Source: Bacterioplanes sanyensis
GTDB lineage: Bacteria; Pseudomonadota; Gammaproteobacteria; Pseudomonadales; Oceanobacteraceae
DNA length: 64,000 nt
Direction of reading: 5' to 3'
NCBI RefSeq assembly: GCF_014652515.1
Contig: NZ_BMYY01000001.1
Coordinates: forward strand, 490,822-554,821
In this document: positions 1-11,644 of the stretch, in pieces
Layout: every line of letters begins with the position of its first letter
Position numbering within the stretch: position 1 is the first letter of the stretch
Program-made: the position numbers and the translations under genes
The notes under the pieces: generated by a model
Databases searched by the model: none
Told to the model about the DNA's origin: nothing
What the model saw: the letters and a program-made list of their open reading frames with translations, nothing else

Positions 1-33
1 GCTGGCGAGTATGTAGAAGTTTACCTGGGTCAT
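1..33 (-). CDS. Start of a truncated gene, possibly DNA polymerase III chi subunit
   Basis: Only the first 11 codons are inside the window (M-T-Q-V-N-F-Y-I-L-A-S, reading leftwards from position 33). The ATG overlaps the stop codon of the preceding 68-residue gene in an ATGA arrangement, which favours a real, coupled start. A hydrophobic strand with an F-Y-x-L pattern at the very N-terminus resembles the start of HolC (chi) proteins, but 11 residues cannot prove it. The rest lies off the window. Confidence 0.35.
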   Translation of the reverse strand, partial: MTQVNFYILAS

Positions 34-232
34 GCTTGGGCCTTTTCAAAGGCGCTGAACGGCTCGGCATCGTCCAGTAAGGTGTGTAAATGCTCGCAAG
101 GCAGCGTTAAAAAAAGCTGCGCTTTGCTGGCGAAACAAGGGTCCAAGGTGGCTCTGATGGCGCCTTGAACGCGCGCTTTCCACTCGCTGCGAAAATATAC
201 GAACTTCTGGTTCAGGGCTCTGGGGTTACTTT

Positions 233-236
<4 letters not shown>
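30..236 (-). CDS. Small hypothetical protein (68 aa)
   Basis: I do not recognise this protein. Its ATG overlaps the stop of rlmA (positions 233-236) and its stop overlaps the ATG of the next gene, so it sits in a tightly coupled leftward series dapE-rlmA-this gene-(next gene). It has no signal peptide or membrane segment. It is basic in its first third (several Lys/Arg around residues 11-30) and ends in an acidic helix-like stretch with an Asp-Asp-Ala-Glu run. The double overlap is the main evidence that it is translated. Confidence 0.55.
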
Positions 237-2906
<2,670 letters not shown>

Positions 2907-2920
2907 CTCTGCTATCGTTT

Positions 2921-2959
2921 AGCGCCTGCTGCCAATAACCTAGCAGGCGCTGATTTCTT
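2921..2959 (+). terminator. Probable intrinsic terminator
   Basis: A perfect 10-base inverted repeat (AGCGCCTGCT / AGCAGGCGCT, arms 2921-2930 and 2942-2951) begins 15 bases after the stop of the phosphoribosyltransferase gene. It is followed by a short, imperfect T-rich tail (TTTCTT). The position and arm length support termination, although the T-tract is weak. Confidence 0.6.
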
Positions 2960-3062
2960 ACATTCCTGCCAGAATTGTCCCCTCTCTATTTGCTGCGCGC
3001 ATTCTCTAAGCGACTAAAGTACGTGCAAGCATGTGCTGTATTTATCGAGCTAGGTTGATGCT

Positions 3063-3551
3063 ATGAAGGTGGAGTTCATAAACCCCTTTATTGAAACTAT
3101 CACTAACATTCTCAATACCATGGCTAAAATGACCTGCGCCCATGGTCAGCCCTATCTTAAAGAGGATGCCTATCCGTTGGGCGAGGTTACCAGTGTGATT
3201 GCCTTGCAGGGTGATGCGGTCACTGGGTCTCTTGCCATCAGCTTTGCTTCATCGACCATTATTGGCATCACCAGTGCCATGCTGGGCGAGGAGGTCAATG
3301 AGTTGAACGACAGCTGTACCTCGCTGGCGGGAGAGTTGGCCAATATGCTCTCTGGCGGTGCGCGCAAGCTGCTGTGGGAGCGTGGCTTTAGCTTTGAAAT
3401 GGCGACGCCGACCTTGCAGCAGGGGCCTAGCTTGATTGAACATGCGCAGCCTTGCCCTGTGGTGGTGATTCCTTTTGATAGTAAATATGGCGCCTTTTTT
3501 ATCGAAGTGGCGCTGCAACCTAAACTGCAGCGCGCCAGTCTGCCAATCTGA
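3063..3551 (+). CDS. CheX-like chemotaxis phosphatase
   Basis: This 162-residue cytoplasmic protein has the CheC/CheX/FliY-class fold signature. The E-x-x-N phosphatase motif appears as Glu91-Leu-Ala-Asn94 in the context L-A-G-E-L-A-N-M-L-S-G, and the next helix starts A-R-K-L-L. CheX proteins dephosphorylate CheY-type receiver domains. There is only one E-x-x-N helix, as in CheX. No chemotaxis operon is adjacent: the upstream gene is for purine salvage and the downstream genes encode an efflux pump, so its receiver partner must be elsewhere. The function is inferred from the family. Confidence 0.82.
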   Translation: MKVEFINPFIETITNILNTMAKMTCAHGQPYLKEDAYPLGEVTSVIALQGDAVTGSLAISFASSTIIGITSAMLGEEVNELNDSCTSLAGELANMLSGGARKLLWERGFSFEMATPTLQQGPSLIEHAQPCPVVVIPFDSKYGAFFIEVALQPKLQRASLPI

Positions 3552-3685
3552 GCCGGAACTATCCGTTGACCTGAACGTCTGCTAACTTCGCAGCACGTAA
3601 ACAAGGGTAAAAAAAGTAGGGCAATAGCGTCAGGCTGCCTACCATAATCGCCTTAACTGATATCTCACCATACTAAGGATGTGCT

Positions 3686-5068
3686 ATGTCTGGCTCATCA
3701 TCGCCTATTTGGTTGCTGATTCTAGTCAGTGTGACACTGACCGGCTGCAGCAGCATGGAGCGTCCACCGCAAGCGCCTGGGCTTGAGAGTTCTGTGTTTC
3801 CATCTCAGGGTTATGTGGGAGAGTCTCGTTGGTGGCAGGCGCTGGATGATCCGGCCTTATTGTCTTGGGTCAAGCGTGCTTTACAACATAACCCCTCCCT
3901 GCAGGCGGCGCAGCAGCGCTACCAACAAGCTTTGGCATCGGCGCGCGCCTCAGGTGCCGGTCGTTATCCCAATGTCGAGGCGAATTTGGGGCGTTCACGC
4001 AACATTAAAGACGCTGGCAGCGAGCAAAGTGCCAGCAATGCGTGGAGTGCTGGCCTCAGTGGCAGCTACGAGCTGGATATTTGGGGGCGTGTCAACGCAT
4101 TGGCCGAGCAAGGTCAATGGTCCCTATTGAGCCAGTCGGCACGTGCTCGCTTGCAAGCCAACAGCGTTGCCAGCGAAATTGCTTTGGCTTGGTATGGCTG
4201 GCAAATGGAAAGTGCGCGCTTGACCTTGCTGGTGGAGCAGCGCCAGCGCTTGTCGGAGGCTTTACAGGCCATCGAAGGGCGTTTTCGTCGCGGCCTGGTG
4301 TCCGTTGCCGACGTTTGGCAGCAGCAACAGCTGCTGGAAGCCAATCAGGCAGAGCAATCCGTGGCCGAGGCACAGCGCCAGTTGTATTGGCAAACACTGG
4401 TGCTATGGGTGGGCGGTGACACCCAGGGCTTGCCTAATGCCCAGACAGAGCTGCCGCAGCTGACGGCGTTGCCGCAGCAGGTCAGCAGTGAGGCCATCTT
4501 GCAGCGGCCTGATGTGGAAGCGGCTTGGTATCAGCTGCAAAGCGCCGATGCCGGCCTAGCGGCAGCGGTGGCCAGTCGCTACCCGCGCTTATCCATCAGT
4601 GCCAGTCTTACCTCGCAGACCAGCGACTTTGCCGATCTGTTTGACAACTGGTTAGCCAATTTAGCGGCTAATTTGGTGCTGCCGCTGATCGACGGCGGTC
4701 AGCGCCGTGCGGAAGTGGCGCGCAATCAGGCGGTGGTGCAAGAGCAATTAGCCAGCTATCGCCAAACTTGGCTGCAAGCGGCACGTGAAGTGCAGCAGGC
4801 CATGATCTTAGAGCGTCGTGCGCAACAGCAAGTCGCCAGTGTCGGTCGACAATTAGCGCTGGCGCGCAAAAACGAAGCCTTTCAGGCCAGTCGCTACCGC
4901 AAGGGCGTGGCCGATTTTTTAGTGCTACTAAACGCCCAGCAAGATGTTTTACAGCTCGAAAATCAACTGCTGCAGCTGCAGCTTCAGCAGCTGCAATACC
5001 GCATTAACTTTTATACCGCCGTCAGCCCCGGCGTGGCTGAGCATTTGGCAGAGGAGAAGCCGGCATGA
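3686..5068 (+). CDS. RND efflux outer-membrane lipoprotein (TolC/NodT family)
   Basis: This is the outer-membrane channel of a tripartite RND pump. The N-terminal hydrophobic segment ends in a lipobox (L-T-G-C, Cys at about residue 21), so the protein should be lipid-anchored like OprM. It has two internally similar long-helix halves rich in Gln and Ala, and the pattern Y-P-x-x-x-A near residues 92-97 and again near 293-297 (R-Y-P-R-L-S-I-S-A), which is standard for the family. At 460 residues it is of typical length. It is first in the operon; the adaptor gene overlaps it by 4 bases and the permease follows. Confidence 0.92.
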   Translation: MSGSSSPIWLLILVSVTLTGCSSMERPPQAPGLESSVFPSQGYVGESRWWQALDDPALLSWVKRALQHNPSLQAAQQRYQQALASARASGAGRYPNVEANLGRSRNIKDAGSEQSASNAWSAGLSGSYELDIWGRVNALAEQGQWSLLSQSARARLQANSVASEIALAWYGWQMESARLTLLVEQRQRLSEALQAIEGRFRRGLVSVADVWQQQQLLEANQAEQSVAEAQRQLYWQTLVLWVGGDTQGLPNAQTELPQLTALPQQVSSEAILQRPDVEAAWYQLQSADAGLAAAVASRYPRLSISASLTSQTSDFADLFDNWLANLAANLVLPLIDGGQRRAEVARNQAVVQEQLASYRQTWLQAAREVQQAMILERRAQQQVASVGRQLALARKNEAFQASRYRKGVADFLVLLNAQQDVLQLENQLLQLQLQQLQYRINFYTAVSPGVAEHLAEEKPA

Positions 5069-6192
5069 AGCCGTCACTGAAATCGACCTTGAGTGTGGTG
5101 GGTGTTTTATTGGTGGGCGCCATCGTCAGCTATGGCATTGCCACCAGTGCGCCCAAGCCCGGTCGCAAGGCGCCAGACGAGCAGGCTCGCCTGGTTGATG
5201 CGGCCGAACTTAAAGCCGTGACTACCAGGCCAAAGTGGCGCTCCGGTGGCGTGGTACAGGCGGCGGAGCAGGCTACCTTGAGCCCTCAAGTCAGTGGCGC
5301 TGTGATCGCTTTGACGCCGCAATCTTTGCCCGGGCAGCGCGTAAAGAAAGGCGCTTTGCTGGCCAATATTGACTCCGCCGATTACGAGCTGCTGGTGCGC
5401 CAGCGTCAGGCGGCCTTGATTCAGGCTCAGGCCGATTTAGAAGTGGAACGCGGCGAGGCAGCGCTGGCGCGTGAGGAGTACCAGCTGTCGGCCCAGCAAC
5501 TGTCGCCGCGTGAGCGCGCACTGGTATTACGTGAACCCCAGGTGGCTCGGGCTGAAGCGGCTGTGCGTAAGGCGCAGGCCGATTTGGAGCAAGCGCAATT
5601 GAATCTGGCCCGCACTGAAATTCGCATGCCCTTTGATGGCCAGATCATAAGCCGTCAAATCAGCACCGGCAGCCAGGTCAGCGCTGGCTCGGCCTTATTT
5701 GATGTGGTGCGCTCGGATGTGTTTTGGGTAGAAGTCAAAGTGCCGCGCCAGTTCTTGAGCTGGGTGGATGACACGCAAGCCGTCGAAGTGCGTCAGCCCA
5801 ACTGGCCCCAGGGCCAAGTTCGACAGGCGCGCATTGTCAGTTTATTGCCGGCCGTGGATAGCGGTGATCGTCAAAGTCGCTTGCTGTTGGCGATCGATCA
5901 GCCGTTGGCCGCGCAGCCACAAGTGCTGGTGAATGATTATGTGGATGTGGTGCTGACAGGCAAGCCCATCGATAACGTTTACGAAGTGGCCGTGGGTCAG
6001 CTCAACGATGATGACAGCCTCTGGCTGATTCGCGCTGGTCAACTGCAGCGGCTGCAACCCGAGATTGTTTATCGCGGGCGTGAGCAGGTGTGGCTGCGCG
6101 GAGACATTGAGGCGGGCGATCAGTTGTTGCTTAGCCGTATTGATGCCGTGACAGAAGGCATGAAAGTGCGCACCACCGCGGATAACGGGTGA
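5065..6192 (+). CDS. RND efflux periplasmic adaptor (HlyD/MFP family)
   Basis: This membrane-fusion subunit links the permease at 6198-9317 to the outer-membrane channel at 3686-5068. It has an N-terminal hydrophobic anchor (about residues 7-27), a lipoyl half-motif (Q-A-A-E-Q-A-T-L-S-P-Q-V-S-G), a long Ala/Gln/Glu-rich helical hairpin (about 115-185), and the second lipoyl half with P-F-D-G-Q-I-I-S-R. The ATG overlaps the channel stop (ATGA). The 375-residue length is normal. The substrate cannot be read from the sequence, and no regulator gene is adjacent. Confidence 0.92.
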   Translation: MKPSLKSTLSVVGVLLVGAIVSYGIATSAPKPGRKAPDEQARLVDAAELKAVTTRPKWRSGGVVQAAEQATLSPQVSGAVIALTPQSLPGQRVKKGALLANIDSADYELLVRQRQAALIQAQADLEVERGEAALAREEYQLSAQQLSPRERALVLREPQVARAEAAVRKAQADLEQAQLNLARTEIRMPFDGQIISRQISTGSQVSAGSALFDVVRSDVFWVEVKVPRQFLSWVDDTQAVEVRQPNWPQGQVRQARIVSLLPAVDSGDRQSRLLLAIDQPLAAQPQVLVNDYVDVVLTGKPIDNVYEVAVGQLNDDDSLWLIRAGQLQRLQPEIVYRGREQVWLRGDIEAGDQLLLSRIDAVTEGMKVRTTADNG

Positions 6193-6197
6193 GTTCT

Positions 6198-9100
6198 ATG
6201 AGTAACTACAAGCGCGGCCCAATCGCCTGGATGGCGCGTCACGGTGTGGCGCCGAACCTGCTGATGCTGTTTTTAATTGTCGGTGGCTTTGTTATGTCAC
6301 TGACCATTCGCAAGGAGTTTATCCCGCCGTTTGAAGCCGACATGATCATCGTTAACGTCGGCTACCCAGGCGCTACGCCAGAGGAAATGGCCAACGGTGT
6401 CATTTTGCCGATTGAGAACGAGCTGTCGCAGCTCGATGGTTTTAAAGAAATACGCGCCGAGGCATCGCAAGGCTCGGCCCAGGTCAGGGTAGAGCTGGAA
6501 AACAGCACAGATAAACAACAGGCTTATCAAGACATTCAGCAGGCGGTAAATCGCATCAGCACCTTTCCTGCACAAATTGAGCGGCCGGTCGTCAGTATTG
6601 CCAGTCGCTCGATTGAAGTGATGGAACTGGCCATGTTTGGGCCGCTGGATATGTTTGCGTTAAAGCGCTTAGCCGAGCAGGTGCGTGAGGAGCTGTTGTC
6701 ATCGCCGGATATCAGCAAGGTCGAGATTCTCGGTGTGCCAGATGAAGAAATTCATGTGGAGGTCACACAGCAAGATTTGCAGCGCTATGGCCTTACCATG
6801 CGCCAAATTGCGACCCAAATCGGAGACAATGCGCTTGAGCAAAGTGCCGGTGAGGTGAAATCTCCCGGCGGTGATATTTTGGTCACCCTTGATGATAAAG
6901 CTTATTGGGCCCGCGATTTTCGCCAGCTGCCGCTGGTCACGGACGCAGCGGGCGTACAATTGCGTTTGGGCGATGTGGCCAAAGTGCGCGAAGGCTTTGG
7001 CGACAGCAATCGTGAGGTGACATACAACGGTCAAACATCGCTGCGCTTCGATATTTATCGCGCTGAAAACCAAACGCCATTGACGGTGGTTGAGGCGGCT
7101 TACGGCAAATTAGAAAATATACGTGCCAACTTGCCGCCGGGCGTTGAACTGATCGTGACCGACGATGACGGTAAAACTTACCGTGAACGCGTCGGCTTGC
7201 TGCTAAAAAATGCGGCGATTGGTTTGATTTTGGTGCTGGTGCTGCTCAGTTTATTCCTCGAATATCGGCTGGCGTTTTGGGTCACCATGGGCATTCCCAC
7301 CGCCTTTTTAGGTGCCTTATTACTGCTGCCAGTGGCGGATATTTCCATCAATATGATTTCGATGTTTGCCTTTATTGTGGCGCTGGGAATTGTCGTGGAT
7401 GACGCCATTATTGCTGGCGAAAACATTTATGAGCATATGCAACGTGGCATGCCATTGATGGATGCGGCGGTGCATGGCGCGCGCGAGGTGGCGATGCCGC
7501 TGGCGTTTGCCATTTTAACCAATATCGCCGCGTTTTTACCCTTGTTGGCCTTGCCCGGGTTTATGGGCAAGTTGTTTATTGCCATTCCTGTGGTGGTGAT
7601 TTGTTGCTTCCTAATTTCCTGGTTGGAAGCCTTATTTATTCTGCCAACTCACCTTGGCAACATGAAACAACAGCCGGCATCCAAGCTGGGCCGGCGGCTG
7701 GATGCGGCGCAAGAAAAAGTCGATCAGCGACTGCACAGATTTATTGAAAACACCTATAAGCCAGTATTGCAGCGCTGTTTGCGTGCGCCTGGCATGACCC
7801 TGGCCGTTGCGGTGACCATTGCGGCGATTGTGTTGGCGGTGCCGGCCAGTGGTCGCATGGGGTTCAGTATGTTCCCGCGGCTGGAGGGCGAGTTTGCCGT
7901 CGCCACCATTGAGTTATACCCCAATGCGCCGTTATCTCAGGCGCGTGAAATGCGCGAGCTGATGGAGCAACGGTTGCAGCAGGTGGTGGCTCCCATCGAG
8001 GCCGAAGGCAATACCCTAGTGCTCAGTGTTGAAGGGCAAATTCAGGGCTCGACCGTGGAAATTGAAGCCCGGCTGGTGGATTACGACGTGCGCCCCATCA
8101 GTGCGGCGGAGCTGGTCAAGCGCTGGCGTGAGGCGCTGGGCGAAATCGCCGGTATTCGCAGCCTGACCTTCGACTCTGAGCGCGGTGGCGGCCCTTCGGG
8201 GGGCGCTGGATTGACGGTTGAATTACGCGGCTCCAGCACCACAGAGTTGGCCGCTGCCAGCGCCGATTTGGCTAAGGCACTGTCCAGCATTGGCGGGGTG
8301 GCCGACGTTGCTAACAGTTTCACCAGCGGTACGCCGCAGTGGGATGTCACCCTCAATGCCATGGGGCGTGGTTTAGGTCTGAGCGCCGACGACGTTGCAC
8401 AGCAGGTGCGGGCGGCCTTGTACGGTGCGCGCGCATTGCGCCAGCAGCGGGAAAGCAATGAAGTCACAGTGCTGGTGCGCTTGCCAGAACAAGAGCGCCG
8501 TTACAGTGCCGACATTGAGCAGCTGCAAATTCGCACACCGGCGGGTGGTTATGTGCCTCTGGTAGAAATTGCTGAGCTGCAAAAGAGCCGCTCGCCGGCC
8601 AGTATCAGTCGCCGCGATGGCCAGCAAATTGTGCGAGTGACCGCTGAAGTTGAGCCTAGGGAGCAAATTCCAGCCGTCATGGCGGTGTTGAATGACGACG
8701 TATTTATTGACCTGCGCTCTAAGTATCCGCGGGTGGATTTTGGTTTTCGTGGTCGCCAGGCCGATACCCAAGAGAGCAAGCAAAGCCTGCAGTTGTACGG
8801 CATGTTTTCGATGTTGCTGATTTATGTGCTGTTGGCGATTCCGTTTCGCAGCTACAGTCAGCCGCTGCTGATTATGATGGTGATTCCATTTGGCGCCGTG
8901 GGCGCCATGATGGGCCATTTAATGCTCGGCTATGGCCTGTCGATCATGAGCATCATGGGCATCGTGGCGCTGGCCGGTGTGGTGGTCAACGACAGTTTGA
9001 TTTTGGTGAATTACGCCAATCAGCGTCGCCGCGAGGCCCAGTTAAGTGCCATGCAGGCGGTGATGGAAGCCGGTGTGCGCCGCTTTCGGCCGATCTTACT

Positions 9101-9317
9101 GACCACGTTAACCACATTTGGTGGCTTATCGCCCATGGTGTTTGAAACCTCGCGTCAGGCGCAGTTTATTACCCCGATGGCAGTATCTTTAGGCTTTGGC
9201 ATTTTATTCACCACCTTTGTTTGCCTGCTGGTATTGCCAGCTTTGTACGTCATGCTGGATAACGTGCACCGTGCGATGGGCCGCACCAGCCAGGCAGTGG
9301 CGGATGCGTTAGAGTAA
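6198..9317 (+). CDS. RND efflux permease (AcrB/HAE family)
   Basis: This proton-driven inner-membrane pump subunit has 12 predicted membrane segments and two large periplasmic loops. The TM4 signature with paired acidic residues is present (A-L-G-I-V-V-D-D-A-I-I, about residues 400-410), as is the repeated C-terminal block V-A-L-A-G-V-V-V-N-D-S. I prefer the ATG at 6198 over the in-frame GTG at 6189 because a GGTGAG ribosome-binding site lies 5 bases upstream of it; this gives 1039 residues. It completes the channel-adaptor-permease operon. The permease subfamily is near the VexF/MexF-like drug pumps, but the substrate is unknown. Confidence 0.93.
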   Translation: MSNYKRGPIAWMARHGVAPNLLMLFLIVGGFVMSLTIRKEFIPPFEADMIIVNVGYPGATPEEMANGVILPIENELSQLDGFKEIRAEASQGSAQVRVELENSTDKQQAYQDIQQAVNRISTFPAQIERPVVSIASRSIEVMELAMFGPLDMFALKRLAEQVREELLSSPDISKVEILGVPDEEIHVEVTQQDLQRYGLTMRQIATQIGDNALEQSAGEVKSPGGDILVTLDDKAYWARDFRQLPLVTDAAGVQLRLGDVAKVREGFGDSNREVTYNGQTSLRFDIYRAENQTPLTVVEAAYGKLENIRANLPPGVELIVTDDDGKTYRERVGLLLKNAAIGLILVLVLLSLFLEYRLAFWVTMGIPTAFLGALLLLPVADISINMISMFAFIVALGIVVDDAIIAGENIYEHMQRGMPLMDAAVHGAREVAMPLAFAILTNIAAFLPLLALPGFMGKLFIAIPVVVICCFLISWLEALFILPTHLGNMKQQPASKLGRRLDAAQEKVDQRLHRFIENTYKPVLQRCLRAPGMTLAVAVTIAAIVLAVPASGRMGFSMFPRLEGEFAVATIELYPNAPLSQAREMRELMEQRLQQVVAPIEAEGNTLVLSVEGQIQGSTVEIEARLVDYDVRPISAAELVKRWREALGEIAGIRSLTFDSERGGGPSGGAGLTVELRGSSTTELAAASADLAKALSSIGGVADVANSFTSGTPQWDVTLNAMGRGLGLSADDVAQQVRAALYGARALRQQRESNEVTVLVRLPEQERRYSADIEQLQIRTPAGGYVPLVEIAELQKSRSPASISRRDGQQIVRVTAEVEPREQIPAVMAVLNDDVFIDLRSKYPRVDFGFRGRQADTQESKQSLQLYGMFSMLLIYVLLAIPFRSYSQPLLIMMVIPFGAVGAMMGHLMLGYGLSIMSIMGIVALAGVVVNDSLILVNYANQRRREAQLSAMQAVMEAGVRRFRPILLTTLTTFGGLSPMVFETSRQAQFITPMAVSLGFGILFTTFVCLLVLPALYVMLDNVHRAMGRTSQAVADALE

Positions 9318-9513
9318 CGCCATGGCGCTGTTAGTAGGTGTGGTTTCGCCCTGACTGTGATCAGCATCGCTCGATGTTTGTCGGGCGCTTCTATACAATC
9401 CCGCCGGCCAGGGTAGGCTGCTAATGATAAGGATGTTCTTTCCGTCCCTTTTCTTTTTGCTGCCTGCCCGTTAACCGTTGCCTAAGAAGGCATAACCGAT
9501 AGGGAGCATCTTT

Positions 9514-10767
9514 GTGAGTGCAGTTAAATGGGTGGCTGTGGCCGGTGTGACGGCAGCAGCGGCATGGCCGTTTGCGGTGGGGCAGATCGCGCAGCATCGA
9601 GTTGAGAATATGGTTTCTCAGCTACAGAGTCAGGGCTTGGATGTAACGCTGCGTCAATACGAAGCGGGTTATTTATCATCGGCCTTTACCTTACATGCCG
9701 AGCCGCGCAGCTCGCAGGCTCATGCAGTGTTGGAAAAAGCTGGCTTGCCCATAAGCTGGACGATACATAATCAAATGCAGCATGGGGTACTAGGGGTCAC
9801 TGTCGTTTCTGACGTTGAGCAGCTGCAACTACCGGTTACCATAACATCGCAGTTATCGCCGTTTGGTCAGCAAAGGGTTGATGTCGATATGGCGGAGTAC
9901 AGTACCGTCATTGACACGACAGCCGTCGACTTCGCTGCTATGAACTTGCATGTGCAGGCCTCAGCGGATGGCCGCGTGCAGTACCAGTTTCACCTGCCGA
10001 GTGTGGTCATGACGGTGAACAACCAAGGCGAGCTAGGCTTGGGCGGCATTGCTAGCCAAGGCGACTATCAAATGCGTGATCACGTGTTGTTGGGTGGTCA
10101 GGGCCTCACCATCGCCGAAGTGATCGCCGATGGTGGGGAACAAGGTTTGGTCGCCGCTCAGGATATTGCGTTGTCCAATCGAGTAAGCCTAGATGAACAG
10201 TCGAACACCCTCGACAACCGCTCTACGCTGAGGGTGGGAGCGATCAGTCAAGATGGTAAGCATATCGGTGATATCAACCTGGTGGCAGCGTTAACGGGAA
10301 TGGACTTCAACGCGTTCTCACGGCTGAACGCGGCGCTACAGCAAATGCAGGCGATAGGCCCAGAAGCGCAGCAAGATTTGATTGCAGCGGCTGGGGACTT
10401 GTTTGGCCAAGGTTTTCAGGTCGCTATTGAAACACTGGATATTGACCTGATGAACAATCGTTTGAATGGCGAATTACGGCTCGACATGCCCTCGGATGGT
10501 GTCAATATTTTGGAGGATGAACAGCAATATTTTAATGCTGTCACGGGTGAGATGAGGGCGGCGTTTGATGGTGAGCTGGCAGCCAGTCCGATGCTGCAGC
10601 CTGCACTCACGAATCTACAGCAATCACTGTTGATTCAACAGCGTGATGGGCGCTATGAGCTGGAGGTTTCTTTGCAGCAAGGCCAGCTGGAGTTTGCTGC
10701 AGGGGCACAAGCACCGGCGATGCAGGTGCTCATGCCAGTGTTGTTGGCAATGCCAGCATCACAATAA
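9514..10767 (+). CDS. DUF945 (YdgA-like) family protein
   Basis: This 417-residue protein has an N-terminal hydrophobic segment (about residues 4-23) that probably anchors it to the inner membrane with the body in the periplasm. The early R-V-E-N-M-V...Y-x-x-G-Y-L-S-S-A pattern is typical of DUF945 proteins such as E. coli YdgA, whose function is poorly understood. The rest is a long beta-rich region with repeated L-x-I-D-L-x-N-x-x-L-x-G units. The start is a GTG preceded by AGGGAG. A bidirectional terminator closes the gene. It stands alone. Confidence 0.78.
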   Translation: MSAVKWVAVAGVTAAAAWPFAVGQIAQHRVENMVSQLQSQGLDVTLRQYEAGYLSSAFTLHAEPRSSQAHAVLEKAGLPISWTIHNQMQHGVLGVTVVSDVEQLQLPVTITSQLSPFGQQRVDVDMAEYSTVIDTTAVDFAAMNLHVQASADGRVQYQFHLPSVVMTVNNQGELGLGGIASQGDYQMRDHVLLGGQGLTIAEVIADGGEQGLVAAQDIALSNRVSLDEQSNTLDNRSTLRVGAISQDGKHIGDINLVAALTGMDFNAFSRLNAALQQMQAIGPEAQQDLIAAAGDLFGQGFQVAIETLDIDLMNNRLNGELRLDMPSDGVNILEDEQQYFNAVTGEMRAAFDGELAASPMLQPALTNLQQSLLIQQRDGRYELEVSLQQGQLEFAAGAQAPAMQVLMPVLLAMPASQ

Positions 10768-10777
10768 GTCGATAAAC

Positions 10778-10809
10778 AAAAAGATGGCGTAGTAACACGC
10801 CATCTTTTT
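10778..10809. terminator. Bidirectional intrinsic terminator
   Basis: A 13-base perfect inverted repeat (arms 10778-10790 and 10797-10809, core AGATGGCGT/ACGCCATCT) has A-runs on one side and T-runs on the other. It lies between the convergent DUF945 gene and the solute-binding protein gene, and its right arm reaches the latter's stop codon. It should end transcription from both sides. Confidence 0.9.
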
Positions 10810-11567
10810 TACTGCATGCCGTGGCTACGGCGAATGTCGCGCAATGTGCCTTTGTTTTCTAAGGTGCGATACGCTTCTTGAATGCGCTTTAAAACGCGTG
10901 GGTCTGTGTCTGGGTTCATGCCCAAGTATAGATCCATAGTTTCAAACTCAAGCACCGGCTTCAGACCGACGATATCAAAGGCATCAGCGGCGACATAAGG
11001 TCCGGCCAGGCGGTCAGAAATCCACAGATCAATCTGACCAAGTTCTAATCGGCGCGGATTGAAGCGATCGTTGCTGATGGCCGAGATGTTCAGTCCCATG
11101 TCCTGCAGCTTCACTGTCATAGCGTCGCCATCGTAGCCGCCAATGGTATAGGGCTTGGCGTCTTCTAAGTTATTTAGCGTAATGCTTGAATTAGAGGCAG
11201 CAAACAGCGTCCAGCGCAACGACGTCAACGGTCCAACCATGATGAACTGCTTATCACGCTCGGCGTTACGTGCCATGCAAAACAAACCATGGTTGGGCTT
11301 CTGCGTTGCCCGATTGAGGCCGGCTGACCAATTGCGTAGACGCATGTCATAGTCGACATTGGCCTCGCGCATGATGCTTTGTACCAAGTTGGTGCAAAGA
11401 CCCATGATGTCATCTTCGCTGTGAGCGAAAGGTTCAGCATTGGAGGTCATGTTGTACGGAGGAAACTGCTCCGTAAATAGGTGCACCTTGGGTAGGTCAT
11501 TAGCCAGCGCTGGCTGCATGATAAATGCCAGTGCCAAGCTGGCAAGAAAACGACGGGTCAGGTTCAT
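10809..11567 (-). CDS. Periplasmic solute-binding protein, family 3 type
   Basis: This 252-residue protein has a Sec signal peptide (M-N-L-T-R-R-F then a hydrophobic core ending A-L-A, about residues 1-22). Its body resembles bacterial extracellular solute-binding proteins family 3, with the early strand pattern V-H-L-F-T-E-Q-F-P-P-Y-N. The ATG at 11567 is chosen over the one at 11594 because a GAGAG site precedes it and it puts the signal peptide at the N-terminus. No ABC permease or ATPase is adjacent, so it may be an orphan binding or sensor protein; the ligand is unknown. Two Cys residues (in L-C-T-N-L and F-C-M-A-R) could form a disulfide. Confidence 0.8.
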   Translation of the reverse strand: MNLTRRFLASLALAFIMQPALANDLPKVHLFTEQFPPYNMTSNAEPFAHSEDDIMGLCTNLVQSIMREANVDYDMRLRNWSAGLNRATQKPNHGLFCMARNAERDKQFIMVGPLTSLRWTLFAASNSSITLNNLEDAKPYTIGGYDGDAMTVKLQDMGLNISAISNDRFNPRRLELGQIDLWISDRLAGPYVAADAFDIVGLKPVLEFETMDLYLGMNPDTDPRVLKRIQEAYRTLENKGTLRDIRRSHGMQ

Positions 11568-11644
11568 AAACACTCTCTCGGGTTTGGAATCCATAATAGT
11601 GTAGAAAAGTCACAGACTTTTGCTGGGGCGCAAGTCACGATTCC

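Noticed and set aside
9424-9474. A 16-codon Phe/Leu-rich frame upstream of the DUF945 gene
   Set aside because: No ribosome-binding site, no downstream terminator or regulated amino-acid gene, so not a credible leader peptide.
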